From contig JAWKHR010000066.1 in assembly GCA_041394725.1 (NCBI GenBank), forward strand, positions 1 to 29,590: a stretch of 29,590 nucleotides of DNA. The letters are read 5' to 3'. The DNA comes from JAWKHR01 sp041394725. GTDB taxonomy: Bacteria; Acidobacteriota; Vicinamibacteria; Vicinamibacterales; SCN-69-37. Position 1 is the stretch's first letter. Every line of letters starts with the position of its first letter. A program made the position numbers and the translations under genes. The notes below the pieces were generated by a model. It was not told where the DNA came from. It saw only the letters and a list, made by a program, of their open reading frames with translations, and did no database searches. Positions 14,514-24,512 of the stretch are shown in pieces.

Positions 14514-17069
14514 ATGACCTCGCTGATCAAAGACCTCCGCCACGCGCTTCGTGCGCTGGCCCGCACCCGGGGCTGGACCGCCGTGGTCCTGCTCTCGCTG
14601 GCGCTCGGAATCGGCGCCAACACGGCCCTGTTCACGGCGGTCAACGGGCTGATGCTCGCCACCGTGCCCGTGCCCGACCCGGAGTCGCTCGTGCGCGTGC
14701 ACTGGGTCGGCCAGAACGACATGGTGCGCAGCTCGAGTTCGTACGGGTTCGCCGGCACGCTCGGGGAACGGAGCATCCGGCCGACGATTTCCTATCCGAT
14801 GTTCGACGCGCTGCGGCAGGCGAACCAGACCCTGACCGACCTGGCGGCCGGCGCGCCGATGGGCAGCCTGAACATCATCCTCAACGGCGAGGCGGAGCTG
14901 GCCAGCGCCTACCAGGCGTCCGGGGCCTGGTTCCGACTGCTCGGCGTGCCGGCCGCGGTCGGCCGCGTCTTCGGAGAGGCCGACGACCGCCCGGATCAGT
15001 CGCCGGTGGCCGTCCTCAGCTACGGCTACTGGCAGCGCCGCTTCGGCGGCGACGAGGGCGTCATCGGTCGCGAGATCTCGATGAGCGGCGTGCCGGTCAC
15101 GATCGTCGGCGTGACGCCGCGGTCGTTCGGCAGCGTGAGCCGCCTCGGCGACAGCGGGCCGGACGTGATCGTGCCGCTGGCGTTCGACCAGCGCTTCAAC
15201 CCGCCACGCGCGGTGCCGGCGGGCGAATCGCCGGAGCCTCCCCGCATGAGCCAGCCGACCTACTGGTGGCTGGAGGTGATCGGCCGCCTGAAGCCGGGCG
15301 AAACGATCGCGCGCGTGCAGGCGAACCTCGGCAGCGTGTTCCAGGCCGAGGCGCGCGCCGGCATGGCGCAGTACGTGTCGTCGCTGACCGAGGCGGAGCG
15401 CAACCTGTCCTACAACCGCCGCCGTGGGGACGCGGTGCCGGACCTGCTCGTGCGGCCGGCGGCGCACGGCTTCTACGACGTCAACCCGCAGATGCAGCGC
15501 TCGGCCGGCTACCTCGCCGTCGTCGTCGTCATCGTGCTCCTGATCGTGTGCGCGAACGTGGCGAACCTGCTGCTGTCGCGCGCCACGACGCGCGAGCGCG
15601 AGGTGGCGGTGCGGCTGTCGCTCGGCGCCACGCGGCCGCGGCTGATCCGGCAGCTGCTCACCGAGAGCCTGCTGCTTTCGTGCGCCGGCGGCGCGCTGGG
15701 GATCCTGATCGGCTACTGGTCCAAGCAGCTGCTGCCGTTCGGGCAGGACGCGCCGCTCGACTGGCGGGTGTTCGGCTTCGTCGCGGGCGTCAGCGTCCTC
15801 ACGGGCATCGTCTTCGGGCTGGCGCCGGCCTTCCGCGCGACCGGCGTGGACCTGTCGGGCGCGATGAAGGAGAGCGGTCGCAGCGTGACGTCGGCCCGGA
15901 CGTGGCTCAGCCAGGGCCTCCTCGTCCTGCAGGTGGCGATGTCGCTGGTGCTGCTCATCGGCGCGGGGCTCTTCCTGCGGACGATCGACAACCTGCGCGC
16001 GGTGGACGTGGGCTTCGACGCGAAGAACCTGCTGACGTTCGGCGTCAACCCCTCGCTCAACCACTACGACGAGACGCGCTCGGCGCTCCTGTTCCAGCAG
16101 ACGCTCGACCGGATGGCCGCGGTGCCCGGCGTGCGATCGGCGGCGCTCGCGCAGGTGCTGCCGCTCTCGGGCAGCACGTGGACGAGCTCGATCTTTCGCC
16201 AGGGCCAGACGTCCGACGAACCGGCCGAAGGCAACATGTACATGATGATGGTGTCGCCGTCGTTCTTCTCGACGATGGGCATCCCGATCGAGCTGGGGCG
16301 CGGCTTCACCGACCGCGACGGGAAGGACGCGCCGAAGGTCGTCGTGCTCAACGAGGCCGCCGCGCGCAAGCTGTTCCCCGACGGCAACGTGCTCGGCGGC
16401 CGGCTCGGCAACTCCCTCGAGAAGGCGGGCGCCTACGAGGTCATCGGCGTCGTCCGCGACACGAAGTACGCGTCCCTGCGCGATCCCGGCCCGCCGACGA
16501 TGTACCAGGCCACGCTCCAGCAGCCCCAGCGGTCGCTGCAGGTGATCCTGCGCACGGCCGGGGATCCGCTCGCCATGACGACCGCCGTCCGCACGGCGAT
16601 GCGCGACGTGGATCCGACGCTGCCGATCCGCGACTTCACGTCCGCCACCGAGCAGATCGAGCAGCGCTTCTCGCAGGAGCGGCTGTTCGCGCGCGCGTGG
16701 TCCCTGTTCGGCGGGCTGGCGCTCCTGCTCGCGTGCATCGGGCTGTTCGGCCTGATGAGCTACAACGTCGCGCGTCGGACGAACGAGATCGGCATCCGCA
16801 TGGCGCTCGGCGCGCCGCGCGGCCGCGTGGTCCGGATGGTGATGCGCGAGTCGCTCACGCTCGTCGCGATCGGCATCGCGCTGGGCTTCGGCGCGTCGGT
16901 GTGGGCCGGCCGCTTCGTTGAGACCGTCCTGTTCGGCCTCACGCCGATGGACGGGCCGACCGTGACGGCCGCCATCGGCCTCGTCGTCCTCGTCTCGGCC
17001 CTCGCCGGCTTCGTGCCCGCGCGACGTGCCTCGCGGGTGGATCCGATGGTCGCGCTGCACACGCAATAG
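14514..17069 (+). CDS. ADOP-family duplicated orphan permease 2
   Basis: A complete 851-residue permease. The N-terminal helix TAVVLLSLALGIGANTALFT (about 22–41) leads to a MacB-like periplasmic domain (about 45–330). The first FtsX bundle holds VVVVIVLLIVCANVANLLLS and TREREVAVRLSLGATRPRLI (near 345–375). The second half restarts near LSQGLLVLQVAMSLVLLIGA and ends with the FtsX bundle containing TNEIGIRMALGAPRGRVVRM (near 757–776). No ATP-binding subunit lies nearby, and unlike the other two ADOPs there is no PadR gene. There is no Shine-Dalgarno; a TCTAAC hexamer lies 5 bases before the ATG. The gene converges on the metallo-hydrolase. Confidence 0.95.
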   Translation: MTSLIKDLRHALRALARTRGWTAVVLLSLALGIGANTALFTAVNGLMLATVPVPDPESLVRVHWVGQNDMVRSSSSYGFAGTLGERSIRPTISYPMFDALRQANQTLTDLAAGAPMGSLNIILNGEAELASAYQASGAWFRLLGVPAAVGRVFGEADDRPDQSPVAVLSYGYWQRRFGGDEGVIGREISMSGVPVTIVGVTPRSFGSVSRLGDSGPDVIVPLAFDQRFNPPRAVPAGESPEPPRMSQPTYWWLEVIGRLKPGETIARVQANLGSVFQAEARAGMAQYVSSLTEAERNLSYNRRRGDAVPDLLVRPAAHGFYDVNPQMQRSAGYLAVVVVIVLLIVCANVANLLLSRATTREREVAVRLSLGATRPRLIRQLLTESLLLSCAGGALGILIGYWSKQLLPFGQDAPLDWRVFGFVAGVSVLTGIVFGLAPAFRATGVDLSGAMKESGRSVTSARTWLSQGLLVLQVAMSLVLLIGAGLFLRTIDNLRAVDVGFDAKNLLTFGVNPSLNHYDETRSALLFQQTLDRMAAVPGVRSAALAQVLPLSGSTWTSSIFRQGQTSDEPAEGNMYMMMVSPSFFSTMGIPIELGRGFTDRDGKDAPKVVVLNEAAARKLFPDGNVLGGRLGNSLEKAGAYEVIGVVRDTKYASLRDPGPPTMYQATLQQPQRSLQVILRTAGDPLAMTTAVRTAMRDVDPTLPIRDFTSATEQIEQRFSQERLFARAWSLFGGLALLLACIGLFGLMSYNVARRTNEIGIRMALGAPRGRVVRMVMRESLTLVAIGIALGFGASVWAGRFVETVLFGLTPMDGPTVTAAIGLVVLVSALAGFVPARRASRVDPMVALHTQ

Positions 17070-17108
17070 GCCCCACGGTGGACGGCGGCCCCGGGGCGCC
17101 GATCGGAA

Positions 17109-18032
17109 TCAGAACACGTCGAGGTCCTTCGCGAGCACCACGCGACCCGCGAAGGTGCTCCGCACCTCGCCCAGGATGACCTCGTCGGGCGCGCCGCCCG
17201 CGATCACGTGCGTCAGGATCAGCAGCGCCGCGCGGCCCTTCGTGGCGACGCGTCCGACCTGGGACGCCAGCGTGTGCGCCGCCGCGTGGTACGCCTGACG
17301 TTCCGGCGGGTACGCCCGGAACGCGGTGTCCGAGATCACCTCGTGGACCAGGACGTCGCACCCGTCGCACGCCTCCGCCACCGCGTCGAACTCGCGCGTG
17401 TCGCCGGAAATGACGATCGACCGATCCGGCGTATCGATGCGGAAGCCGTAGGCGTACGGCCACTGCGAGTGCGGCACCGGGAACGCGCGCACGGCGATTC
17501 GCTCGTCGCGGAAGATCTCGCCGGGCTGGACCTCGTGGGCGCGCGCGCGCCAGCCGTCCTTCGACGGGCCGGCCGGCGCGGACGTACGCTCGCGGATGTC
17601 GGCGGCGTTGCCGTCGAGGATCGACGACACCAGCCGCGCGATCCCCGGCGGGCCGTACACGTCCACCGGCGCCTCGCGGCCCTGGATCCACGGCGTGAAG
17701 ATCGCATCGGCGAGCCCCAGCGTGTGGTCGGAATGCAGGTGCGTGATGAAGATGGCCTCGAACCGGGGGCTGGGCTGCGCGCCGGGCCGCTCCGGCGCGA
17801 ACGCCTCGACCCCGGCGCGCCCCGCCGCCGACGCGCGCCGGACGACGCCGGCGCCGGCGTCGAAGAGGTAGGCGACGCCATCCACGACGACGGCCACGGC
17901 GGGTCCGCTGCGGTCGGGGTCGGGGATCGGGGTGCCGGTGCCGAGCATCACGACCTGGGTGCGGAGACTGACCGGCGGCGTGCCCTTCGGCAGGGCAAGG
18001 GCCAGCGCCAGCACGGCGAGAAATCGCGTCAT
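17109..18032 (-). CDS. Exported metallo-beta-lactamase-fold hydrolase
   Basis: A 307-residue protein from the ATG at 18032; the extra codons up to 18080 are unlikely because the signal peptide TRFLAVLALALAL begins here. The zinc motif THLHSDHT gives H98, H100, D102 and H103. VVMLGTGTPIPDPDRSGPA, PHSQWPYAYGFRI, ISGDT and LTHVIAG supply the other conserved blocks of the RNase Z/arylsulfatase-like branch. The early VSLRTQVV and the signal peptide argue for a periplasmic enzyme rather than tRNase Z. The substrate is unknown. TATCAT ends 10 bases before the ATG and no Shine-Dalgarno is seen. It lies 69 bases downstream of the CstA gene. Confidence 0.9.
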   Translation of the reverse strand: MTRFLAVLALALALPKGTPPVSLRTQVVMLGTGTPIPDPDRSGPAVAVVVDGVAYLFDAGAGVVRRASAAGRAGVEAFAPERPGAQPSPRFEAIFITHLHSDHTLGLADAIFTPWIQGREAPVDVYGPPGIARLVSSILDGNAADIRERTSAPAGPSKDGWRARAHEVQPGEIFRDERIAVRAFPVPHSQWPYAYGFRIDTPDRSIVISGDTREFDAVAEACDGCDVLVHEVISDTAFRAYPPERQAYHAAAHTLASQVGRVATKGRAALLILTHVIAGGAPDEVILGEVRSTFAGRVVLAKDLDVF

Positions 18033-18042
18033 GACACGGTCG

Positions 18043-18048
18043 ATGATA
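18043..18048 (-). promoter_or_regulatory. Candidate -10 of the metallo-hydrolase gene
   Basis: TATCAT (5 of 6 consensus bases) on the minus strand lies 10 bases before the ATG at 18032. No convincing -35 was found. Confidence 0.3.
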
Positions 18049-18101
18049 GTCCGGCCGTCAACGGGCCGCGACGGAGACACCGGGCGCGCCCCGGCGCCGG
18101 A

Positions 18102-19909
<1,808 letters not shown>

Positions 19910-19917
19910 GGCCGCGC

Positions 19918-19923
19918 ATTCTA
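19918..19923 (-). promoter_or_regulatory. Candidate -10 of the CstA gene
   Basis: TAGAAT (5 of 6 consensus bases) on the minus strand ends 8 bases before the ATG at 19909. This argues for 19909 rather than 19930 as the start and for a leaderless message. No good -35 is seen. Confidence 0.3.
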
Positions 19924-20184
19924 CGCCCATCGCGCGGTCGCGCCGCTACTCCGAGGCAGTACTCAGCCTGTCCTGACGTTCGACGCCGTCAATCGCCGGC
20001 AGGCGCGGGAGCGCTTCGCGGCCTGGCTCGCGGTTGGGGCTGGTGGTCTACTCCGCCCGCGGCTTCCACCAGTCGCGACTCGCGAAAGCGTGAACAGGCA
20101 CGCCGGGGACGCCGGGTCAGCCGGGTACGGCTGGCCGGACTGGCCGACCGCCACGTACCTGGCCTCCCCGGCGCCCCCGCAGGA
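19924..20184. other. Intergenic stretch, no gene recognised
   Basis: This region of 261 bases lies between the CstA start and the PorT-like barrel stop. Short ORFs exist on both strands, but their translations are Arg/Pro/Ala-rich without natural helical or strand pattern. No hairpin with a T-tract was found. Confidence 0.4.
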
Positions 20185-20802
20185 TCAGAACCGGACGCCG
20201 AGCAGGATCGAGAACACCTGCAGCCGGTTCTTGCTGCCCGTATCCTCCTTGTTGACGTCCGTCAGGCCGGCCGAGTAGCGGGCTTCGACCAGGAAGCGCT
20301 GGATGTTCACGCCCGCGCCGACGACGAGGCTGAAGTCGGCGGATTTCAGCTGGTCCTTGATGTCCTCGTCCCCTCCGCCGAGCGGGTTCGTCTGCTTGGC
20401 GCTGGCGAGGACGCCGACCGCGGGGCCCGCGACGACGTAACCGCTCACCTTGCCGCTCGACGGCATGGCGAACCGGAACAGGAACGGAATCTGGACGACG
20501 CCGACCTTCGCGGTGCTCTCAAGGGTCGTCCCCGCCTCGGTGATCTCGAGCTTCACGCCCTCCATGGAGTAGAGGATTTCCGGCTCGAAGGTCACCCGGT
20601 CCGTCAGAGGCATGCTGATGAAGCCGCCGACCGCGCCGCCGGTGCGCATCGACTTGCTGACGCCGTCGTCGATGTCGCCGGTGACGGTGGAAAAGTTGAC
20701 GCCCGCCTTGACGCCGCCGCCGATCTTCGATTGCGCGAAGGCCGGAACGCTGACGCCGATCATGAGGGTAAACAGGAGTGCTGCACGTCCTCGAACGGTC
20801 AT
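20185..20802 (-). CDS. PorT-like outer-membrane beta-barrel protein
   Basis: A 205-residue protein from the ATG at 20802, which has GGAG 8 bases upstream. The signal peptide AALLFTLMIGVSVPAFA is cleaved before QSK. The mature part alternates in strands, with GGGVKAGVNFSTVTGD near the start, FISMPLTDRVTFEPEILYS, VQIPFLFRFAMP, SLVVGAGVNIQRFLVEARYS and a final LGVRF with C-terminal Phe. This is the small OMP_b-brl_2/PorT-like barrel type. Function unknown; such proteins are structural or sensory outer-membrane proteins. A TTGACA and a palindrome lie in its upstream gap. Confidence 0.88.
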   Translation of the reverse strand: MTVRGRAALLFTLMIGVSVPAFAQSKIGGGVKAGVNFSTVTGDIDDGVSKSMRTGGAVGGFISMPLTDRVTFEPEILYSMEGVKLEITEAGTTLESTAKVGVVQIPFLFRFAMPSSGKVSGYVVAGPAVGVLASAKQTNPLGGGDEDIKDQLKSADFSLVVGAGVNIQRFLVEARYSAGLTDVNKEDTGSKNRLQVFSILLGVRF

Positions 20803-20918
20803 GAGAGAGTCTCCAGTCTGGGGCCTCGACGACCATCGCCGCAGGGACCCACTCACCGACTGTAACTCACGGCCGGTCGAAGTCACCGGGGTAGTTAGTA
20901 ACTGTCCGGAGCCGGGAC

Positions 20919-20946
20919 GACATGCTCATGTCCTGCATAGTGTCAA
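20919..20946 (-). promoter_or_regulatory. Palindrome and -35-like element upstream of the PorT-like gene
   Basis: The 14-bp perfect palindrome GACATGCTCATGTC (20919–20932) lies just downstream, on the minus strand, of a perfect TTGACA (20946–20941). The hexamer at 17-base spacing (ATGTCG) is a poor -10, so the promoter is uncertain. The palindrome could be an operator, or a small hairpin at the end of the SnoaL-like transcript. Confidence 0.3.
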
Positions 20947-20972
20947 CGCCGCGAGGGCTCGCCGATCGCTCC

Positions 20973-21506
20973 CTACTTCCCCTTGCCCGCGTCCGCCGCG
21001 GCCGGCGGCGCGAGGTCCGAGTTCCAGATGTCTCGGATGTAGAGCCAGGTGCCGTTCGTGCGGTGGTGCACCGACAGGTACTTGCCCGTGTCCACGGTCT
21101 GCCCCGAGGCATCCACGACCGTGTAGGTGCCGCTGATCCAGCCCATGTCCCCGGACACCCCGGCGCCGTTCGGGCCGTTGTCCTTGAACGTGAGGCCCGC
21201 CGCCTTGATCTCGGCGATCATGCCCGCGAAATAATCGCGGACCTCCGCGCGGCCGTGCAGCGCGGGCGCCTTGTCCGGAAGCACGACCGCATCCTCGGCG
21301 TACAGGTTCGCCGCGGCGTCGGCATTGCCGTTCCTGATGTGCTCGAACCAGATGCCCGCGTCGGCCTTGAGCTTCGCCTCGTCGGCCGCCACGTCCTGCG
21401 GCGGCGGCGCGGGCGGCGCGCAGGCACTCCCGGTCGCCGCGAGAACCACGACGCAGGCCGCCGCGCCGAACATCCTGCTGAGCCTGTCACTGCCCATCCT
21501 CACCAT
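20973..21506 (-). CDS. SnoaL/DUF4440-like lipoprotein
   Basis: A 177-residue protein from the ATG at 21506, with GGAGGG about 4 bases upstream. A hydrophobic signal AACVVVLAATGSAC ends at Cys29, a probable but slightly atypical lipobox (Gly at -3). The mature part shows the cystatin-like NTF2/SnoaL fold: helix DEAKLKADAGIWFEHIRNG, the NADAAANLYAEDAVVLPD hook, GRAEVRDYFAGMI, and strands MGWISGTYTVVD and WLYIRDIWNSDL. These proteins bind small molecules or act as isomerase-like domains; no ligand can be named. The C-terminus is a low-complexity Ala/Lys tail. Confidence 0.87.
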   Translation of the reverse strand: MVRMGSDRLSRMFGAAACVVVLAATGSACAPPAPPPQDVAADEAKLKADAGIWFEHIRNGNADAAANLYAEDAVVLPDKAPALHGRAEVRDYFAGMIAEIKAAGLTFKDNGPNGAGVSGDMGWISGTYTVVDASGQTVDTGKYLSVHHRTNGTWLYIRDIWNSDLAPPAAADAGKGK

Positions 21507-21589
21507 GTGTCCCTCCGGGGTGTCGAGGTGATTCGCCGCCGCACTCTATCGCAGTTCGTGGCACGGGTCGTCGCCGGCCGCCTCGAGTC

Positions 21590-22615
21590 TCACGCGACGA
21601 CGGCTTCGACCACGCTGACGGGCGAGGCAGTCGGCACGACGCGCGACAGGCGCAGCCCGGCCTTCGCGAGGAGCGCGGCGTACTCATCGACCGTACGCTC
21701 CTGCCCCCCCGGCCCGACGAGCATCATCATGTCCAGGAGCTTGCCGGGATGGGGCTCGTCGCCGTCGGGAAGCACCATCTCGACGATCAGGACGCGCCCG
21801 CCTGCCGTCACGGCGTCGCGGCAGTGCCCGAGGATCCGCAGGCACAGCGGCTCGGTCCAGTCGTGGATGATGTGCGACAGCAGGTACGCGTCGGCCCCGG
21901 CGGGCACGTGCTCGAAGAAGCTCCCGGCCTCGGTTCGCACCCGGCCGGCCACGCCGCGCGCCTCGATGAGCGCGCCGGCCTCGCGCACGACGTGCGGCTG
22001 GTCGAACAGGATCCCCGTCAGGCCCGGATTGGCCGCGACGATCGTCGTGAGCAGGTTGCCGGTGCCGCCGCCGACGTCCACGAGGGTCTTCACCCCGGAA
22101 AAGTCGTAGGCGGCCACCACGGCCGGCGGCTCGCCGCCGTGGATGCCGATCATCGTCTCGTTGAACAGGGACATCTGGTCCGGGTGCTGCGCCAGCCAGT
22201 CGAAGATCGGCATGCCCATGGCCTTTTCGAACCCGCTCTTCCCGGTCCGGAGCGAGTAGTGGAGCTGCTCGAAGCCACGCCGCCACCAGGGACTGCCGGT
22301 CGTCAGGATCGACGCCCGGGCGGATCCCGGCGCGCCGCTGCGCAGCGCCGCGCCGAGCGGCGTCAGGCGGAAGGCGCCGTCGCCGTCCGCCGCGAGGATG
22401 CCGAGCCCGCTCAGCGTGCGCATGAACCGGTGCAGCAGCACGGGATCGGCGTCTGCGGCCCCGGCGATCTCGTCGGCGCGTCGCGGGCCGTCGGCCAGGC
22501 GGTCAGCCAGCCCCATCTCGGCCGCGACGAACAGCATCCATGAGACCCAGTGCCCCATGGACATCTGGATGAGTTGCACGTGTGGCGGCAGCGTCTCGGC
22601 GTCAGGCGGCGTCAT
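21590..22615 (-). CDS. SAM-dependent O-methyltransferase (Methyltransf_2 family)
   Basis: A 341-residue protein from the ATG at 22615, with AAGGA a few bases upstream. The N-terminal part is the winged-helix dimerisation domain (MGHWVSWMLFVAAEMGLADRL, LLHRFMRTLSGLGILA). The C-terminal Rossmann fold has motif I VDVGGGTGNLL with D180, FDQPHVV at the end of strand 2, and HIIHDWTEP, where H251–W253 matches the catalytic His region of small-molecule O-methyltransferases. Many relatives methylate hydroxyls on aromatic or polyketide-like metabolites; no biosynthetic cluster surrounds it, so the acceptor is open. TGCTAAGCT about 50 bases upstream could be an extended -10. Confidence 0.92.
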   Translation of the reverse strand: MTPPDAETLPPHVQLIQMSMGHWVSWMLFVAAEMGLADRLADGPRRADEIAGAADADPVLLHRFMRTLSGLGILAADGDGAFRLTPLGAALRSGAPGSARASILTTGSPWWRRGFEQLHYSLRTGKSGFEKAMGMPIFDWLAQHPDQMSLFNETMIGIHGGEPPAVVAAYDFSGVKTLVDVGGGTGNLLTTIVAANPGLTGILFDQPHVVREAGALIEARGVAGRVRTEAGSFFEHVPAGADAYLLSHIIHDWTEPLCLRILGHCRDAVTAGGRVLIVEMVLPDGDEPHPGKLLDMMMLVGPGGQERTVDEYAALLAKAGLRLSRVVPTASPVSVVEAVVA

Positions 22616-22714
22616 GGGGGTCCTTTCGGCGGCGCCCGGCCAACCCGCTGGCGGCGCGCCGGAAGCTTAGCACCGGTCCATGTGCCGCAGGGGCCGCCTG
22701 ATCGACGCGGGGCC

Positions 22715-23194
22715 TCACCGGCGCAACCCGGTTCGCAGCCGGCGGGACTCCAGCCAGGTGAGCAGGATCACGAACACGTCGAGCACCGAGACGACGAGCA
22801 GCCAGGGCGATCGCGTATGCGCGTAGCGGTAGCCCTGGTACGCCAGGAAGGCCGCGAATGCGGCGATGGCCACGGGATAGGCCCAGCGACGGCGTCGGAA
22901 CAGGGCGACGACCAGGCCCACCTTGACGGCGCCGTGCCACAGCAGGAACGCCGCCGCGAACCACCGCGTATCGGCCGAGACGTGGCGGACCGCGCGCAGG
23001 AGCAGGTGGGCCACCGCGTCGTCGGGGTCCTCCCCGAGTTCGTGGCTGACCAGCACGCGCATCAGCCCCGCCAGTCGGTCCGGGCTGACGAACAGCAGCA
23101 CGAAGCCACCGGCCAGCTCGATCGCACCGTCGATGGCCTTGCCGACCAGACCGAGGTCGAAGAGTGTGTGGACCGTCCGGTCGCGTCGGATCAC
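22715..23194 (-). CDS. DUF2127-like multi-pass membrane protein
   Basis: A 159-residue protein. I chose the GTG at 23194 because the upstream part of the same frame is Arg/Pro-rich and the family usually opens with a short basic stretch before the first helix (here RRDRTVHTLFDLGLVGKAID). About four membrane helices are visible: GAIELAGGFVLLFV, TRWFAAAFLLWHGAVKVGLVV, YPVAIAAFAAFLAYQGY and SPWLLVVSVLDVFVILLTWL. Function unknown. The GTG overlaps the stop of a possible 44-residue ORF (GTGA), suggesting coupled translation. Confidence 0.8.
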   Translation of the reverse strand: MIRRDRTVHTLFDLGLVGKAIDGAIELAGGFVLLFVSPDRLAGLMRVLVSHELGEDPDDAVAHLLLRAVRHVSADTRWFAAAFLLWHGAVKVGLVVALFRRRRWAYPVAIAAFAAFLAYQGYRYAHTRSPWLLVVSVLDVFVILLTWLESRRLRTGLRR

Positions 23195-23325
23195 GGCGTC
23201 AGGCCGACGCTCCGGCGGAGATCGCCGAGGCGGGTATCGCCGGGACCCGCGTCGATCAGCGCCCGCTCTTCCGGGATCGATGGCGGTTCCTGGTCCGCGG
23301 ATCGGTCCCTCGCGGATGTGGACAT
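23191..23325 (-). CDS. Possible small hypothetical protein upstream of DUF2127
   Basis: A 44-residue ORF, ATG at 23325, with natural-looking acidic sequence (ADQEPPSIPEERALIDAG, DTRLGDLRRSVG) and about 80% G+C at third codon positions. Its TGA overlaps the GTG of the DUF2127 gene. It has only a distant GGAG, and I recognise no family. It may be a real leader gene or a chance ORF. Confidence 0.4.
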   Translation of the reverse strand: MSTSARDRSADQEPPSIPEERALIDAGPGDTRLGDLRRSVGLTP

Positions 23326-23668
23326 GGGGTCGGGACTCCGGGCTCATGACGATAGCGCCGGTCGCTCGGCCGGCGCAACGCGTGACACCCCGGTGTCGTC
23401 CACCCACGCCGCCCTGCGTCCGGCCCGATCGCATCCACGCCTCCCCTTCCCCGCGCACCATCTGGGGCACCGCGCGGACCTGGCCGCCGCGGGAGCGACG
23501 ATGGCATGCTCCGGCCACTCGCTGACGCCTGGGCCCCGCTCTCCGGGCCGGCTGTCCGGAACCTGCCCGATTTCCCGTTCTCCTCTCCAGACCGGGTGTC
23601 GCGCTTCTACTCGGCGGACGAAGACCGCGCGAAACGTCCGCCCCGCGACCCACGGGCAAGGAGCCCTG
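23326..23668. other. Divergent intergenic region upstream of the PEP-CTERM gene
   Basis: This region of 343 bases lies between the minus-strand DUF2127 unit and the plus-strand PEP-CTERM gene and should carry both promoters. I see a loose hairpin GGCCC…GGGCC around 23531–23550. I found no convincing -35/-10 pair, no sigma-54-type TGGC…TTGC element and no coding sequence. Confidence 0.35.
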
Positions 23669-24460
23669 ATGTCCAGCCTTCGCCACTCGCTCCCGCTTCG
23701 CCTGATTGTCCCGGTGGGACTGGCCGTACTGGTCGCGGCTGGCTCGGCGTCCGCCGGGCCGATCCTGTTCGCGGCCGACGCGGACACCTACCTGCGCGAC
23801 GAGACGCCGCGCGGCGACCAGGCGTTCATGGACGTTCGCGCGTTCACGGGCGGGATCGGAAACTTCCGCGGCTACCTGCGATTCGACCTGTCGGGACTGA
23901 CCGATCCGATCACCGACGCCAGCCTGACGCTGACCATCTCGGGCGGCGCCTCGCGCAACGACGCGATCACGACCACACGCTTCTCCCTCTACGGCCTGGC
24001 GAGCGCCGCCGGCAACACGCCGCAGGACTGGGACGAGGCGACGTTCGTGCCGTCGCTGATGGGGACGGAGGACGTGACGACGCTCATGGGCGTCTACGAT
24101 CTCGACGGCGACGTGCCGGGCATGAGCGAGGTCGTCAGCGCCCAGAGTGCCGACCCCGGCACCACCATCACGATTTCCGGCGCGCCCCTGGTCGCGTTCC
24201 TCCAGAGCCGCCTCGCCGACGATGGACTGGCGACGTTCATCCTGAGCAACGACGACTCGGTCGCCCGGGGGTATGGCCTCGCCACGAAGGAGAACCCGAC
24301 CGCGGCGTGGCGGCCGCTGCTCAGCCTCGGCGTCGATCCGTCCGGCGGCCCGGGTCCGGACCCCGGACCGGTGCCGGTGCCGGAGCCCGGCACGATCGGC
24401 CTGCTCGGGCTCGGCCTGGCCGCGGCCGCCGGCCGGCGCCGAGCCTCGCGGCGGCGCTGA
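23669..24460 (+). CDS. DNRLRE-type surface protein with PEP-CTERM sorting signal
   Basis: A 263-residue protein from the ATG at 23669, with AAGGAG 5 bases upstream. A signal peptide (LRLIVPVGLAVLVAAGSASA) precedes a beta-rich domain opening FAADADTYLRDETPRGDQ and continuing FRGYLRFDLSGLTD and LTLTISGG, typical of DNRLRE/CBM96-like domains. A Gly/Pro linker leads to the PEP-CTERM signal: VPEPGT, hydrophobic IGLLGLGLAAAAG, then RRRASRRR. Exosortase would recognise this signal; no exosortase gene lies in the window. The domain is found in secreted, often carbohydrate-associated proteins; the ligand is unknown. Confidence 0.92.
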   Translation: MSSLRHSLPLRLIVPVGLAVLVAAGSASAGPILFAADADTYLRDETPRGDQAFMDVRAFTGGIGNFRGYLRFDLSGLTDPITDASLTLTISGGASRNDAITTTRFSLYGLASAAGNTPQDWDEATFVPSLMGTEDVTTLMGVYDLDGDVPGMSEVVSAQSADPGTTITISGAPLVAFLQSRLADDGLATFILSNDDSVARGYGLATKENPTAAWRPLLSLGVDPSGGPGPDPGPVPVPEPGTIGLLGLGLAAAAGRRRASRRR

Positions 24461-24481
24461 CGCGGGCCGGCGCCTTGCGCA

Positions 24482-24504
24482 CCGGCGGCGTCGGCGGCCG
24501 CCGG
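24482..24504. terminator. Hairpin between convergent genes, possible terminator
   Basis: CCGGCGGC (24482–24489) pairs perfectly with GCCGCCGG (24497–24504) around a 7-base loop, between the convergent stops at 24460 and 24513. There is no T-tract on either side, so intrinsic termination is only plausible. Confidence 0.35.
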
Positions 24505-24512
24505 AACCCGGG

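Noticed and set aside
14415..17066. 883-codon ORF on the minus strand opposite ADOP permease 2
   Set aside because: It mirrors the permease and encodes His/Arg/Asp-rich low-complexity sequence.
19963..20154. 63-codon minus-strand ORF between CstA and the PorT-like gene
   Set aside because: Compositionally like noise (Arg/Ser/Pro/Ala), no start signal and no recognisable pattern.
22715..23686. Long version of the DUF2127 frame (323 codons)
   Set aside because: The first half is Arg/Gly/Pro-rich and overlaps the PEP-CTERM upstream region; membrane helices begin only after the GTG at 23194.
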